From Lineus longissimus (taxonomy: Eukaryota > Nemertea > Pilidiophora > Heteronemertea > Lineidae), in NCBI RefSeq assembly GCF_910592395.1, contig NC_088315.1, positions 15,795,808 through 15,859,807 of the forward strand: DNA of 64,000 bases. Reading direction: 5' to 3'. Position 1 is the stretch's first letter. Every line of letters starts with the position of its first letter. The notes under the pieces were generated by a model, which did no database searches, was not told the origin of the DNA, and saw nothing but the letters and a program-made list of their open reading frames with translations. Below are positions 8,137-18,400 of this stretch, one piece after another. The translations under genes and the position numbers were made by a program.

Positions 8137-10132
8137 TGTCTCTATGGAAACCCCACAGGGACCCATTAGACAAGTTGGTATTGATACCTCAATACCTACT
8201 CAAGAACGTCTGGAACTTCTGGGAGTCGGAGACTCGTCTCCAAAGCGGTGTAGATCTTGCTCCACCGCCCCCAGAAGTGTCCCTGTTCACAGATGCTTCT
8301 CTACTAGGGTGGGGAGCACATCTGAACAACGAGGACATGTCCATAAGGGGTCTATGGACAAGGGAGGAGACCATTCTTTCAATAAATATATTGGAAATGA
8401 AGGCTGTCCTTCTTGCCGTGAGGGCTCTTTCCCTTCACCTGAAGAATCGGAGAGTAACCCTGTTCTCCGACAATTCTACAGTAGTAGCATATGTCAGGAG
8501 ACAGGGAGGCACAAAGTCCGGCATTCTTTGCCAGCTAACTTGGGAGCTTTACCATCTTTGTGCCGACCTTGGAGTATCGATATGTGCCAGACACATACCG
8601 GGCAAACGCAACATCCTTGCCGACGCCCTGTCCCGTCAGAACAAACTAGTTCAGACAGAGTGGACACTCCATCAGGAGGTTGTAGACGACCTTTGTCGCC
8701 TTTGGCAATCTCCGAAGGTAGATCTGTTCGCCACCAGGCTGAACAATCGCCTTCCCATCTATTACTCTCCACTTCCGGACGAAGAGGCCCTGGAAGTCGA
8801 CAGCCTCACAGCCTCTTGGGTCGGGCTGAACGCATATGCGTTTCCACCCCTCCCTCTCATCCAACCAGTCCTGAACAAGATCTTGACCAGCCACCCGGTG
8901 AGAATAACTCTCATCGCACCTTGCTGGCCAAATCAGGCCTGGTTCCCAGCCTTGCTGGAGCTCCTGATAGACCACCCCAGGAGTCTTCCTACTTGGAAGC
9001 ACCTCCTGTGGCACCCCCTGGGGAGATGCTACCACCAGAACCCTGGATTTTTCAAGTTTCACGCCTGGAACTTATCCAGTTGCATCTCCACCAGAGAGGC
9101 CTTTCAGACATCGCTGTCAAGCGCATGTCCGCACCTCAAAGGGGGTCTACGATTGATGTGTATCAAGGAAAGTGGTCTACCTTCACTTCCTGGTGCAGGG
9201 AGAACGGAGTTAATCCGATCTCTCCCTCTATATACAGATTAGTTGATTTCCTTATTGAATTATTCACGGAAAGACAACTATCTGTCACGGCTATAAAAGG
9301 GTACAAGTCCGCCATCGCTTCTACCCTCCGTGTTTTAAGCACCTGGGATCTTCGTTGGGAGGACCAAATAACCCCTCTTTTCAGAGGAATGTTATTAGAG
9401 CGTCCTAGACCGGTACACAACACCCCTAAATGGGACCTTTCTGTTGTCCTTAAGGTGCTCATGAGGCATCCTTTTGAACCCATGTCTATTTCATCCATGA
9501 AATATCTGACACTCAAAACGGTCTTTCTAGTAGCCTTGGCTACCACCCAACGGAGATCAGAGCTCCATGCACTTTCTTTTAAGAAGCTGGCTTTTAGACA
9601 GGGAGGGGAGGTTATCCTGGCTTTCATACCAGGATTTCTGGCGAAGAACCAGGGACCGGCCGCCTCTCGGCCCCCGGTTACTATTCCCTTTCTGTCAGGA
9701 ACGATCTCTTATGATTTTCCTGACAGAACTTAATGTCCCGTCAGGGCCCTAAAGTTCTACATAAATAGGACAAAACCTCCCGGTATCCGCCAGGGGAGAG
9801 AGCGTTTGTTTTTGTCCTATAAGGAGGGAAATAAACGAGAGATAGCGGCCGCCACTATTTCAAGGTGGATTGTGGAGACTATTCGTCTTTCCTACAACAC
9901 CTTGAAGACTTCCTCTGATCTTCGTGCGCTAGCTAACATCTCAGCGCACGAAGTTAGAGCACTAGCCACCTCTTGGGCTAACTACCGAGGAGTTGCTCTT
10001 CACGAAGTCGTTTCCGCTGCATGTTGGAGTAATCACTCCACATTCTCTCGTTTCTACCTACGAGACGTTTCTTCCCTCGTAGATGGCATGCACACAATCG
10101 GCCCGATTGTGTCTGCGGGGCATGTTGTTTGA
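8099..10132 (+). pseudogene. DIRS element 2 tyrosine recombinase with premature stop
   Basis: The recombinase domain starts near 9050 and is in one frame to 10132 except for a TAA at 9731-9733, inside the catalytic domain between the first Arg and the His-x-x-Arg. Catalytic contexts are present on both sides: QRRSELH before the stop, AHEVRA and FYLRD after it. At the stop, element 1 has a Leu codon. As in element 1, the frame stays open leftwards through RNase H and the methyltransferase-like domain to 8099. Confidence 0.85.
8112..9242 (+). CDS. DIRS element 2 RNase H - methyltransferase-like region
   Basis: RNase H keeps its acidic contexts: SLFTDASLLGWG, ILEMKAV, LFSDNST and NILADALSR. The methyltransferase-like part follows with VDLFATR, NAYAFPPLPL and LIAPCWPNQAWFP. 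The frame is continuous over 376 codons, but it is cut off from its RT by the frameshift near 8100. It lies within the open frame of the recombinase, as in element 1. Confidence 0.85.
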   Translation: MRPIQMFLMSLWKPHRDPLDKLVLIPQYLLKNVWNFWESETRLQSGVDLAPPPPEVSLFTDASLLGWGAHLNNEDMSIRGLWTREETILSINILEMKAVLLAVRALSLHLKNRRVTLFSDNSTVVAYVRRQGGTKSGILCQLTWELYHLCADLGVSICARHIPGKRNILADALSRQNKLVQTEWTLHQEVVDDLCRLWQSPKVDLFATRLNNRLPIYYSPLPDEEALEVDSLTASWVGLNAYAFPPLPLIQPVLNKILTSHPVRITLIAPCWPNQAWFPALLELLIDHPRSLPTWKHLLWHPLGRCYHQNPGFFKFHAWNLSSCISTREAFQTSLSSACPHLKGGLRLMCIKESGLPSLPGAGRTELIRSLPLYTD

Positions 10133-10567
10133 TTCTGGCTAGATCAAAAAAAAAAGGGGGGGGGAAGCCCGATTGAAGAGTCAAACGCGAATCTTGCGCC
10201 ATTTTTGATATGCCCTATCTTCAACAATCCAGGCAACCCCTAGTAGACTAGAAAGGACGCAATTTCTTATTGTTGTTTAGCAATAACTCATTCTACACCC
10301 TTGAACATGCCTCACTTGCTCTGAGCTCTGTTGCCGGAAAGAAGATGGTTTTATTACGCAATTCTAGCGCTTTCCGGAGAATGGGTCTATTACTCTCTAT
10401 AATATGATTGTAATACTGAGATCAAAATACCGGTCCTCTGGTTCTCCCCATTTCTTTCCCCTGGCGGTCCTCCTTAGCTAATATGCCGGTGGTGCCTCCT
10501 GGATGGAACAACAGCTCAGCCTTAGGTAAGTCCTCGTTTCCCACCTCCAATAGGTTGCTGGGATTCG
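10133..10567 (+). other. DIRS element 2 3' non-coding region
   Basis: A/G homopolymer runs at 10146-10164 follow the recombinase stop. No gene is seen. The stretch ends with ATTCGATGCAAAAGT, shared with element 1. Confidence 0.6.
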
Positions 10568-10665
10568 ATGCAAAAGTGTTCCATAGGTAAGTTTGAATGA
10601 CACAAAATGCCCATTTCCTTACAAGAAATGGCCATTTTGTTAGTTCATACTTACCTACGGAACAC
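10568..10665 (+). repeat. DIRS element 2 internal complementary region (stored circle junction)
   Basis: The first half is the reverse complement of the left end (4371-4403). The second half is the reverse complement of the right end (about 10866-10927). On the minus strand the junction reads GGAAATGG-GCATTTTG-TGTCATTC, with the same GCATTTTG core that occurs at both integration junctions and in the empty target. Confidence 0.9.
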
Positions 10666-10715
10666 GGCCCTCCCGCCGTCCCCACAAACGGGACATACTC
10701 TTTATTAACGCTCAA

Positions 10716-10886
10716 GAGTAAAGACTAAATATGGCGGCATGAGATCGGCGCGATCTCGCGGGATCGGTCAGGGCGCCGCCTGGCGGCCGAGCTGTTAACT
10801 CAGTTCTCCCTTTAGAAAATTAAAGGGATACTCTTGTGTTTGAGCCCAAATGGAGTAACATACAAAAGTGTTCCATAGGTAAGTAT
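10716..10886 (+). repeat. DIRS element 2 right inverted terminal repeat
   Basis: It is the reverse complement of 4384-4552 with few changes. Beyond it, 10887-10930 is a right-end extension that forms a hairpin (AAAATGGCCATTTC, loop, GAAATGGGCATTTT), the usual asymmetric right end of DIRS elements. Confidence 0.85.
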
Positions 10887-10930
10887 GAACTAACAAAATG
10901 GCCATTTCTTGTAAGGAAATGGGCATTTTG

Positions 10931-11868
10931 GTTATAAAGTTGACTAAATTTTAGGGTTATTGAAGAGTGTACATGTCACATGGAAATTGGTTGACATCTG
11001 TTCAATAGTTTAGGAGTAATAGGACTTCGTTGGATTTTCAAGTTGGCGGCCTGGCAGCCATATTTGTCATTGGATTTGATTAATAATAACGTGAAGTTTG
11101 GTTGCAATCCGATCATTAGTTAGTCAATGGATTTGACTGAAAATCAGGGACGTTGTAGAGAGTACAGTAGAACCTCTCTATTAAGGACACCCTCGGGAAT
11201 GACAAGTACTGTCCTCAATAGAGAGGTGTCCTGATTAGAGAGATTAAATTGAATGGAAACAACCAATTTGGGACCAAACCTAGTGTCCTTATTTGAGAGG
11301 TTGTCCTTAATAGAGAGGTGTCCGCTAAGGGAGGTTCCACTGTACATAGATATACAATCACATGAAATTTGGTTTCAATCGGACTTTGTTTAATTTTCAA
11401 GATGGCCGCCTGGCGGCCATATTTGAAGTCCAAGACAAATTTTTGGGGGTAGAATAGAGGGTCCCTAGATACATGTCCTCACAAGTTTAGAACCTTCTTG
11501 CTCCAATAGAAACGAAATGTGCCACCAATCGGTGATTTAGTGAACTTTGAAAAGTAGGTCAAATCAAAAATCCGGGTGATATGTCATTTAACCTTATTAG
11601 ATACACACACCATTAAAATTTTGTCACTCTACGTACAACCATTAGCTTCAAAAAGACAAAAACCAATTTCCAAGATGGCCACCTGGAGGCCAGAAAGAAA
11701 GTCATATCGCGAAAAAGAAAAACATATCTGGGCATATTGCCGAAAGCTACCATCACACTAAGTTTTAGCCGTCTAGCCCTAGCGGTTAAGAAACGTGCCA
11801 CAGGATACAACGACGACGGACGACGGACACCGCAGTATTATATAGACTCCCCTACGGTGACCCAAAAA
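10931..11868 (+). repeat. Interspersed repeat copy A, right piece
   Basis: It matches 42605-44088 over most of its length once the insertions are removed: GTTATAAAGTTGACT, ACATGTCACATGGAAATTGG, CAAGATGGCC boxes, and the end CGGACGACGGACACC. It is non-coding and contains a TA-flanked MITE at 11165-11342. The family is unknown to me. Its start (GCTCACC) and end (GGTGA) form a short inverted pair. Confidence 0.85.
11165..11342 (+). mobile_element. Tc1/mariner-type MITE, TA target
   Basis: This 178-bp palindromic element starts CAGTAGAACCTCTCTATT and ends with the complement form GGTTCCACTG, flanked by TA on both sides. The equivalent place in repeat copy B (near 42770) has a single TA and no element, which confirms both ends. 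A split relative lies at 39160-40960. Confidence 0.88.
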
Positions 11869-12083
11869 CACGCCCAAGTGGTATTGAAATACTGTGCATA
11901 ACAAAGAATACGATCAATGGCCTCTACTTACACAGTGGATTAGTGGATTAGTATCGATATTGTCAATTTATTGCTTTGTTTAATTAATGATGTCATCAGT
12001 TCTAATCTAAGTCACCTGACGACCAAAATGTCTAAATGTGAGCTATCAAGTTTGCACATGGATTTATATTTTGCCTATTTCAG

Positions 12084-12417
12084 GGATAGTCATGACGAAA
12101 GAATAATGAAGTCTGACATTCTTTTAAACATCTCTATGAATTTGCTGGAACTGTTGATCAAGGAAACAAGTGTAGGCTGTAGATGGTATCAGGAGAGGAT
12201 TATGGTAGCTGATGCAGCCGGAGTTCTTGCTGCAAGTATGAAATATTGCAGTCACCTCAGGAAGTTGTTGTCAGTGCAAGATCAAGAGTTTTCTTTGAGG
12301 TTTCGAAGCACCCTGATAGTTGCCCGAGATAGGATCGTGAATTGGCTGTCTTTGGTGTTACCAAGGAGGATCAAAATGCACAACATGTCTTTTTTTGATG
12401 ATCATTTGGAACCACAG
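12084..12417 (+). CDS. RNF213: RNF213-like exon 1 in window
   Basis: The acceptor is TTGCCTATTTCAG and the donor CCACAG-GTAAAA. It encodes a helical N-terminal segment ([29 protein letters not shown]). It starts with the third base of a codon, so at least one more exon lies upstream. It is the exon with the weakest family signature. Confidence 0.75.
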
Positions 12418-15400
12418 GTAAAATTGTCCTAAGATGCAGAGTCTAATCGTTTGCTTCCCAAAACAATTCAGTAGAGAAATTTAAACAGGAAATTTATTTT
12501 TTATTCCATCTTGTTTTGTACGGCAAACCTGGATTGACATGTAACTCCAATATAGGTTTTGAACAAACAACACTAATCACTCCTTCTAGCTGCCTAACAG
12601 AATAACACAACAGTTTCCTCTAAATTTATGTACTGATTTAGCTTAAAGGCCATATATCAAGGTTTTTTGCCATTTTCTGCTGTAAGACGATTTCAAAAGT
12701 GTACCTAACACTTTATACAATACAGAAAACCAAATGCAATTAGCTCCATCCATTTTGAAGATATAGCCAATTATGTGTTTGACAACTTGATTACCTAATC
12801 AGGCTAGCAACTGGCTTGTTAGAGCCAGGCGGCGGGTTCAGCAAAAGTTGTGATGTAGATTAGGTTATGTGTACATGTCATGCAATCATAAAAGCAGGAG
12901 GGCCTTAATTAATTATGCACACCTGGAAGTAATGTGTTTCATTCACTATGGTGTATTGTGTGGCTCCGAATTGTGTCAAGGATAGCACAAAGAACAATCG
13001 AATGACGATGGGACCCATTTTCATTAATTTCCAAAGCCAGTTGAACGAGAGAGGAGGAAGCTGTGGATTCGGAAGTGCAAACGTTTGGAGTGTTGGAAGC
13101 CTGGGCCTTCGGCCAAACTTTGCAGTGATCACTTTATCGATACGGATTATCACATGAAGCCGGATATCTGCATCCAACTGAATATTAAATGCCACTTGTT
13201 AAAAACAGCTGTTCCAACCATGTCAATTGCATTCAATGCCCGAGGCTGCTGAGGTCGGTTGTTATACATAATGTGTAGGCCCTATTGGGGCCTGTGATAC
13301 CGCATAGTGTCTTCTTGTGTTCCAGCCATAGCAAGGTGACAGCGACACAGGTCAGTGTCAGTGACAGCCACTGTCAATGACAGATCATTGTCATCTGACA
13401 ACTAGGCCTATCTAACGTTGCACGGCATTATATCGTCACGTCAAGATGATTGTGCATAATACCGTCACTTTTCAATAGTAGTTCAGCGTCATGACATAAC
13501 TGGCGATACAACACTGACGAGGCGAAACAATATTGTGCAACATTAGTCTGTTCAAAAATCATACATGTTATGCATCTGCAACCGTCTATCAATGTCTTCT
13601 TTGCTATATCGGCAGGTCTGCCATGCAAATTGATTAACCACAAATTCTAATCACTTTCAACCGAATGATCACTCTCATTATGATCTAGTGATATTAATGG
13701 CTCGAACATGTACGGCTCAACGTTTAAATATCCTTCTGTATCGACCAAAACATCCTCAAATTCACTGCTCTCACTCTCTGAACTGTATGCGGAAGCCATC
13801 TTGCTTTGTTCTGACTGACCTGATCTACGTCATCAAAAAATCCCTAGCGGCCACATGTGGAACTAATCTAAAGTTGTGTGTGGTGGGAAATTCAAATAGT
13901 TTAAAATTGAAAATTGAAATAACTAAATAATGACTTTATTATTAGAATTTTTTGGATGTCTGGGATCTTGTTTTTTTAACCCTCAACATATTTCATGAGT
14001 ATCAAGCATGTTTTCAAACCTTGATATATGGCCTTTAACAAAGATATGACGATGTTTAGAAATGACATATCTTGTTGACAGGCTTAATTGCATCATATAT
14101 ATGACAATATCGGATTGTAGAAACAGTTCCAACCAAATTGCCAGGCTTCCAGTTTTAAGCTTTCTGGTGTAAATTACTTATGCACAGGCATATTATTTTT
14201 GCAATTTCTATCTTCTGAGGTTTTCTTAATGCACTATTGAATTTACTACATTTTAGCTTTAGTTGTACCTTAAGTGTATATATTTCCTTTTTAATCGATT
14301 TCTATTCCAGATATTCAGTAGACTTCTTTATATTCGATTCGGGTTTGATGACGCTGATCAGTTCTGGTCCCAAGGCCTAATGGAAGCTCTTTTGCGCCGG
14401 ATAAATGAGGTGAGCACACTTCAAGGGAACCCTGCAAATCTAAACATTTGGATTTTATGGATGCAATATCTTCTGATCAGTGTTTATTATATTTGAGGAC
14501 CATATGATAGTATTAGTAAGGCCTAAAGGATACACTATTGTGCAAAGCAACATCGCTATACAAGCTGATCACCTGATCGGTTTTGCAATCCTCTACGACT
14601 ACAGTGTGGGATGAATGAGAGTAAATTTTTTCTACTATTTTGGCCACAAATTATGCTTATTGATTGACTTAAAGGGACAATATAGGCAGCAGCTAGGTAG
14701 GCAAGATAAAGTTACACAAAGTCGCCAATAGGGGTCTCACATCTCACAGTACGTTGAAGTGGTTCATGCTTGTACGAGAAATATGTTTAGTGCCGAATCT
14801 GACATGACCCAGGGCCCTTACTCTATATATTAGTTACATGAAGATGGCCAAATTAGACCCTCTGCTCCTGCTTGTGTTCACCTTTCATCATTCCAGTGAG
14901 TAAATTGATAAATGCATGAACGGACTCTGTTTTTGCCATGACAGAGGAACCTGTCTGAAATAATTGTACACTTTTTCTCTTCCAGGTTAGCCAAGAAGAG
15001 CGAATTGAAATCTTCTGTGGTGCTGAGGACTTCAGCAAGTATCACAAGGATATAGAGTCATGTTTCAGTGAAGAGGCATTTAAAGTCTTGGTATGTTACC
15101 CCTGCTTATGCAAATTGAGTGGTACTGAATGTGTCTCTGAGTCCTACAGGTTACTGCAAAGCACTTTTTGTTAGTGACTCAGATAGTCTGGTCCAGACTA
15201 CGATTTTAGAATGAAGGAACCGCATACGACAAGCTGTTTGTCCATTAATTGAAGAAACATGGTTTTTATCATCAAAATTGATCTGATTTTCTTTTTTTAA
15301 ACTCGTTTTTTCTCTCCAAAATACTTGGTTCTTCACAATAACTTTGCTTTGAGTAATAGAAATTCGATGGTAGTTGGTGAAAGCTGGACTCAGATTTTGG

Positions 15401-18400
15401 ACGCTGGGTTTTGCATCATTGCGTTGCACTGCCTGGATTCCACCAACCTGGCATCCAGTTCAAGATGAATAGTTTATATGGTTTGGTAACCTCATCACGT
15501 GACCAAACTTCCACTGAAACAGAATCGACCAAGGTTTATAGCATTGACCACAATAACTTGCACAGTAACATGAGGCGACTGTTCCTCAGAGTGAGTGATT
15601 GAAAAAAATGCTGTTCAAATAAAATTGAACTTCCTCAAATACCGTGTGATGTACTGACATCAAAGGGTCACGTGTGGCCTGACGGGACCTCATCGAATTG
15701 ACAGAACGGACTTGACTGGAATGGCTGGGACGTCATACTTTCGGGGCCGTTTATGATTGCACTTCTCTGAATGTCACTTACTGATGATAAATCTGTACAT
15801 GTCTATTTGTTGATAATGAACTTGGCAATATACACATTCTTGCTGGTGTAGTGCTTTATTGGGGTTGGTGGTTCGATTTTTTTGAATTTTTTCATCCTGT
15901 AAATATTGGGTGCCCAACCCGTTCATCAAGGTGACCCATTCAGGGTAACTGCACTGAGAATTTGTGACCCGCTCTACCAAAACTAGGCGCTTGTCGCATC
16001 TGAACTTGACAGGTTGATACGGACTTGTTGTTCATTTCCCTATTGTAGACCTTTGGTGATAGGTCTACAATAGGGAAATGAACAACAAGTCCGTATCAAC
16101 CTGTCAAGTTCAGATGCGACAAGTGCCTAGTTTTGGTAGAGCGAGTCACATTTGAGATTTACTCAAGGCTGTTTTCTTTACCTACAGCCTTACCACCTAC
16201 CAATGTCATAACACTAGGTTGAACATTTGCATGGCCCAGCTGGTAATCGATTTCAACCTGTATTCTGTTGTTTTTTATGGCACCTAAAGCCCCAAACCAC
16301 TCCATTCCAGTCCGGTCCGTCAATTTGATAAGGCCCACTGTGGTTCATATCAGTGGAGGCGAGATTGATTAAATGCAGGTGATGCAAACTAATGATGCAA
16401 ACCCAGAGTCCAGCATCCAGAGGCCAAAATCTGAGGCCAGCTTTTACCAACTACCAATAGAAATGGTAGCTGTGGCAACGTAGTTATGCTTCTTCACTGG
16501 AGTCATTATCAGACAGTAAATTTATTATTATTATTTTCAGAATGATGTGAATATTTTCAACATCAGACATGACCCATCGTCAGCATCGCACAACAAATAC
16601 CAATATGTTGTGTCCAAGAAATTCAAGGCTGCCTGGAAGAAATCTGTTGGAGAATCCAAAGACCGAATAAAAATTCTTCTACATCTGTTGACATGGTACT
16701 CTTCTGCTGGATACTTGGAGATCCATTACAATGGTATGCATATCTATTATCATTTTCTTTGGAAGTTCTCAATGTAAGTATCGAATGCCTGATTTACCAT
16801 GAACATGTTTCAAATTTCGAAGTGTATCTATCAATTCCAAAGTCGATGAACATTTCCTCCTGTTATAAGGTCATTGGTCCATGTTATCAAGGCAAGAATA
16901 AAACATCTGGAAGTATTTCCTATGCAATGCGATTTTAAATTGATTTGGGAAACTTGTTTTGGGCCCATATTAGCATATTCCAGGTTAAACAAGTAATCCT
17001 CCAAAAATTACACAGTTGTGGTACCCTATGCTGAATGTGGCACTGGCAGGTTTTGCGTAGGATTATTATGATATTCCTTCGTGTAATGATGGTGAAATAG
17101 CAAATTAGTTACAAATAATAATGTGTGATCTCTCCCTGGTTATGAAGAATATTTGTAGCAGATACGTATTAAAACGACCGGGATTATCTACCTGACTTTT
17201 TTTAGTTCGGGTCATGTAAAGAAACACAGAAAATAGAGTTGTCTCTCACCATTGGAGTTGCGTTCACGGAATATTGTTAGGTTAATTTTGTAAACCTGCC
17301 GAGTGTTACTTTTGGAAGAATTGTGAAAAGTGACAATGTTTTTGTCAAGAAATATACATTTAATTTATGGCGGTTAAAAGATATTGCGGACAGAAACTGA
17401 TCACTGGCCCTCGGTCAATGACTATATTTTCAAAATGAGTGTGCTAACGTTAATTAATCTAAATAACAGAGTTTTCTAATATATTTCTATTATACAAGAT
17501 ACACGAAATATACCGTGAATGCAACCAAAATCCTGATATTCAGGTCATGGGCGCAATTCTGCTTTCTAAGAGCTACTGAAACCCGAAGTTGGGAAATAAC
17601 AACTTCAATTTTCAACAGGAAATGTTTATTTCTCTGCAAGATTTTACAAAGCTCCTTCACGGAGAGAAAAAGTATCAGTTTGCCAGAAGAAAATGTGTGC
17701 TAAACTGAAGAGAAGTGAAAGGCTATATGCATTTCTTATTTGTATTCGGTATGCTACCCCTCAAACACTGTGATGGGAGGACCACATTTCTATTGTGTCG
17801 CAAAGGTAAACATGTGTTTTGATACTTTCTTTGAAGGCAAGGCAGTCTCTGTCCTGGACGAAGAATGTAAACCAAAGATTGCCCTTGCAGCATCTTTACT
17901 TGCTGATTTGTATGACCGACTGAAGTCACATGACATCAATGTGGATGACTTTGGTATGATACTGGAGCACAAGGAGTCCTTCATATCCCTGTGTAGTGTC
18001 TTGGTGATGGGGAGAAGTCGTCCAGAGGAACGGACCACCTTGGACGAGGCCAAAAAAAAGGCTGAGAGGAATGACCTGATTGCCTTTGTGAACATGCGAA
18101 AGTATGAGTTGGATTACTATCAGGAAATATGTCAGAAGTTGCAGGGTTTCATTGATGCATGCAACTCTATCACCTGTGGTAAGTTAGATATGTTTCTTTA
18201 CATCTTATCAAAAGTATATAAGCAAGCATAATAATTTGTATACGTCCGTCTTGATAATAATAATAATAAAGCGCAATTCCGTGACACTATAGTTCTCGCT
18301 CAAAGCGCTTTGGGATATCATATTATTACCCCGGTCTCCACAGAAATCAATCAGGGGTTTCAAGGAGCAACCAGAAGGTGCTCACTTGAACTTGACCAGT

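Larger units (their letters stand above)
4371..10930 (+). mobile_element. DIRS-1-like retrotransposon, nearly full length (element 2)
   Basis: This 6.56-kb element has inverted terminal repeats (4384-4552 and 10716-10886), a gag-like frame, RT/RNase H/methyltransferase-like frames, an overlapping tyrosine recombinase and an internal complementary region (10568-10665). It interrupts an interspersed repeat whose uninterrupted equivalent is at 42595-42615. The junctions carry GCATTTTG once on each side and the empty site carries it once. RT has two frameshifts and the recombinase has a stop, so this copy looks dead. Confidence 0.92.
12647..14034 (+). mobile_element. Kolobok-like DNA transposon, TTAA target, decayed
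   Basis: This 1,388-bp element is flanked by TTAA on both sides (12643-12646, 14035-14038), with perfect terminal inverted repeats AGGCCATATATCAAGGTTT. It contains a THAP-domain relic on the plus strand and a P2RX7-C-like relic on the minus strand. TTAA targets together with a THAP domain are known for the Kolobok superfamily. piggyBac also uses TTAA but lacks THAP and usually starts CCC. No catalytic transposase domain remains. Confidence 0.8.

Noticed and set aside
13428-13643. Minus-strand frame as a host exon
   Set aside because: It lies inside a TTAA-flanked transposon, has an in-frame stop before it and a transposon-type domain.
17806-18178. Exon 5 starting at 17806 (after CGCAAAG)
   Set aside because: It breaks phase with exon 4, whereas a start at 17780 keeps it and adds a plausible peptide.
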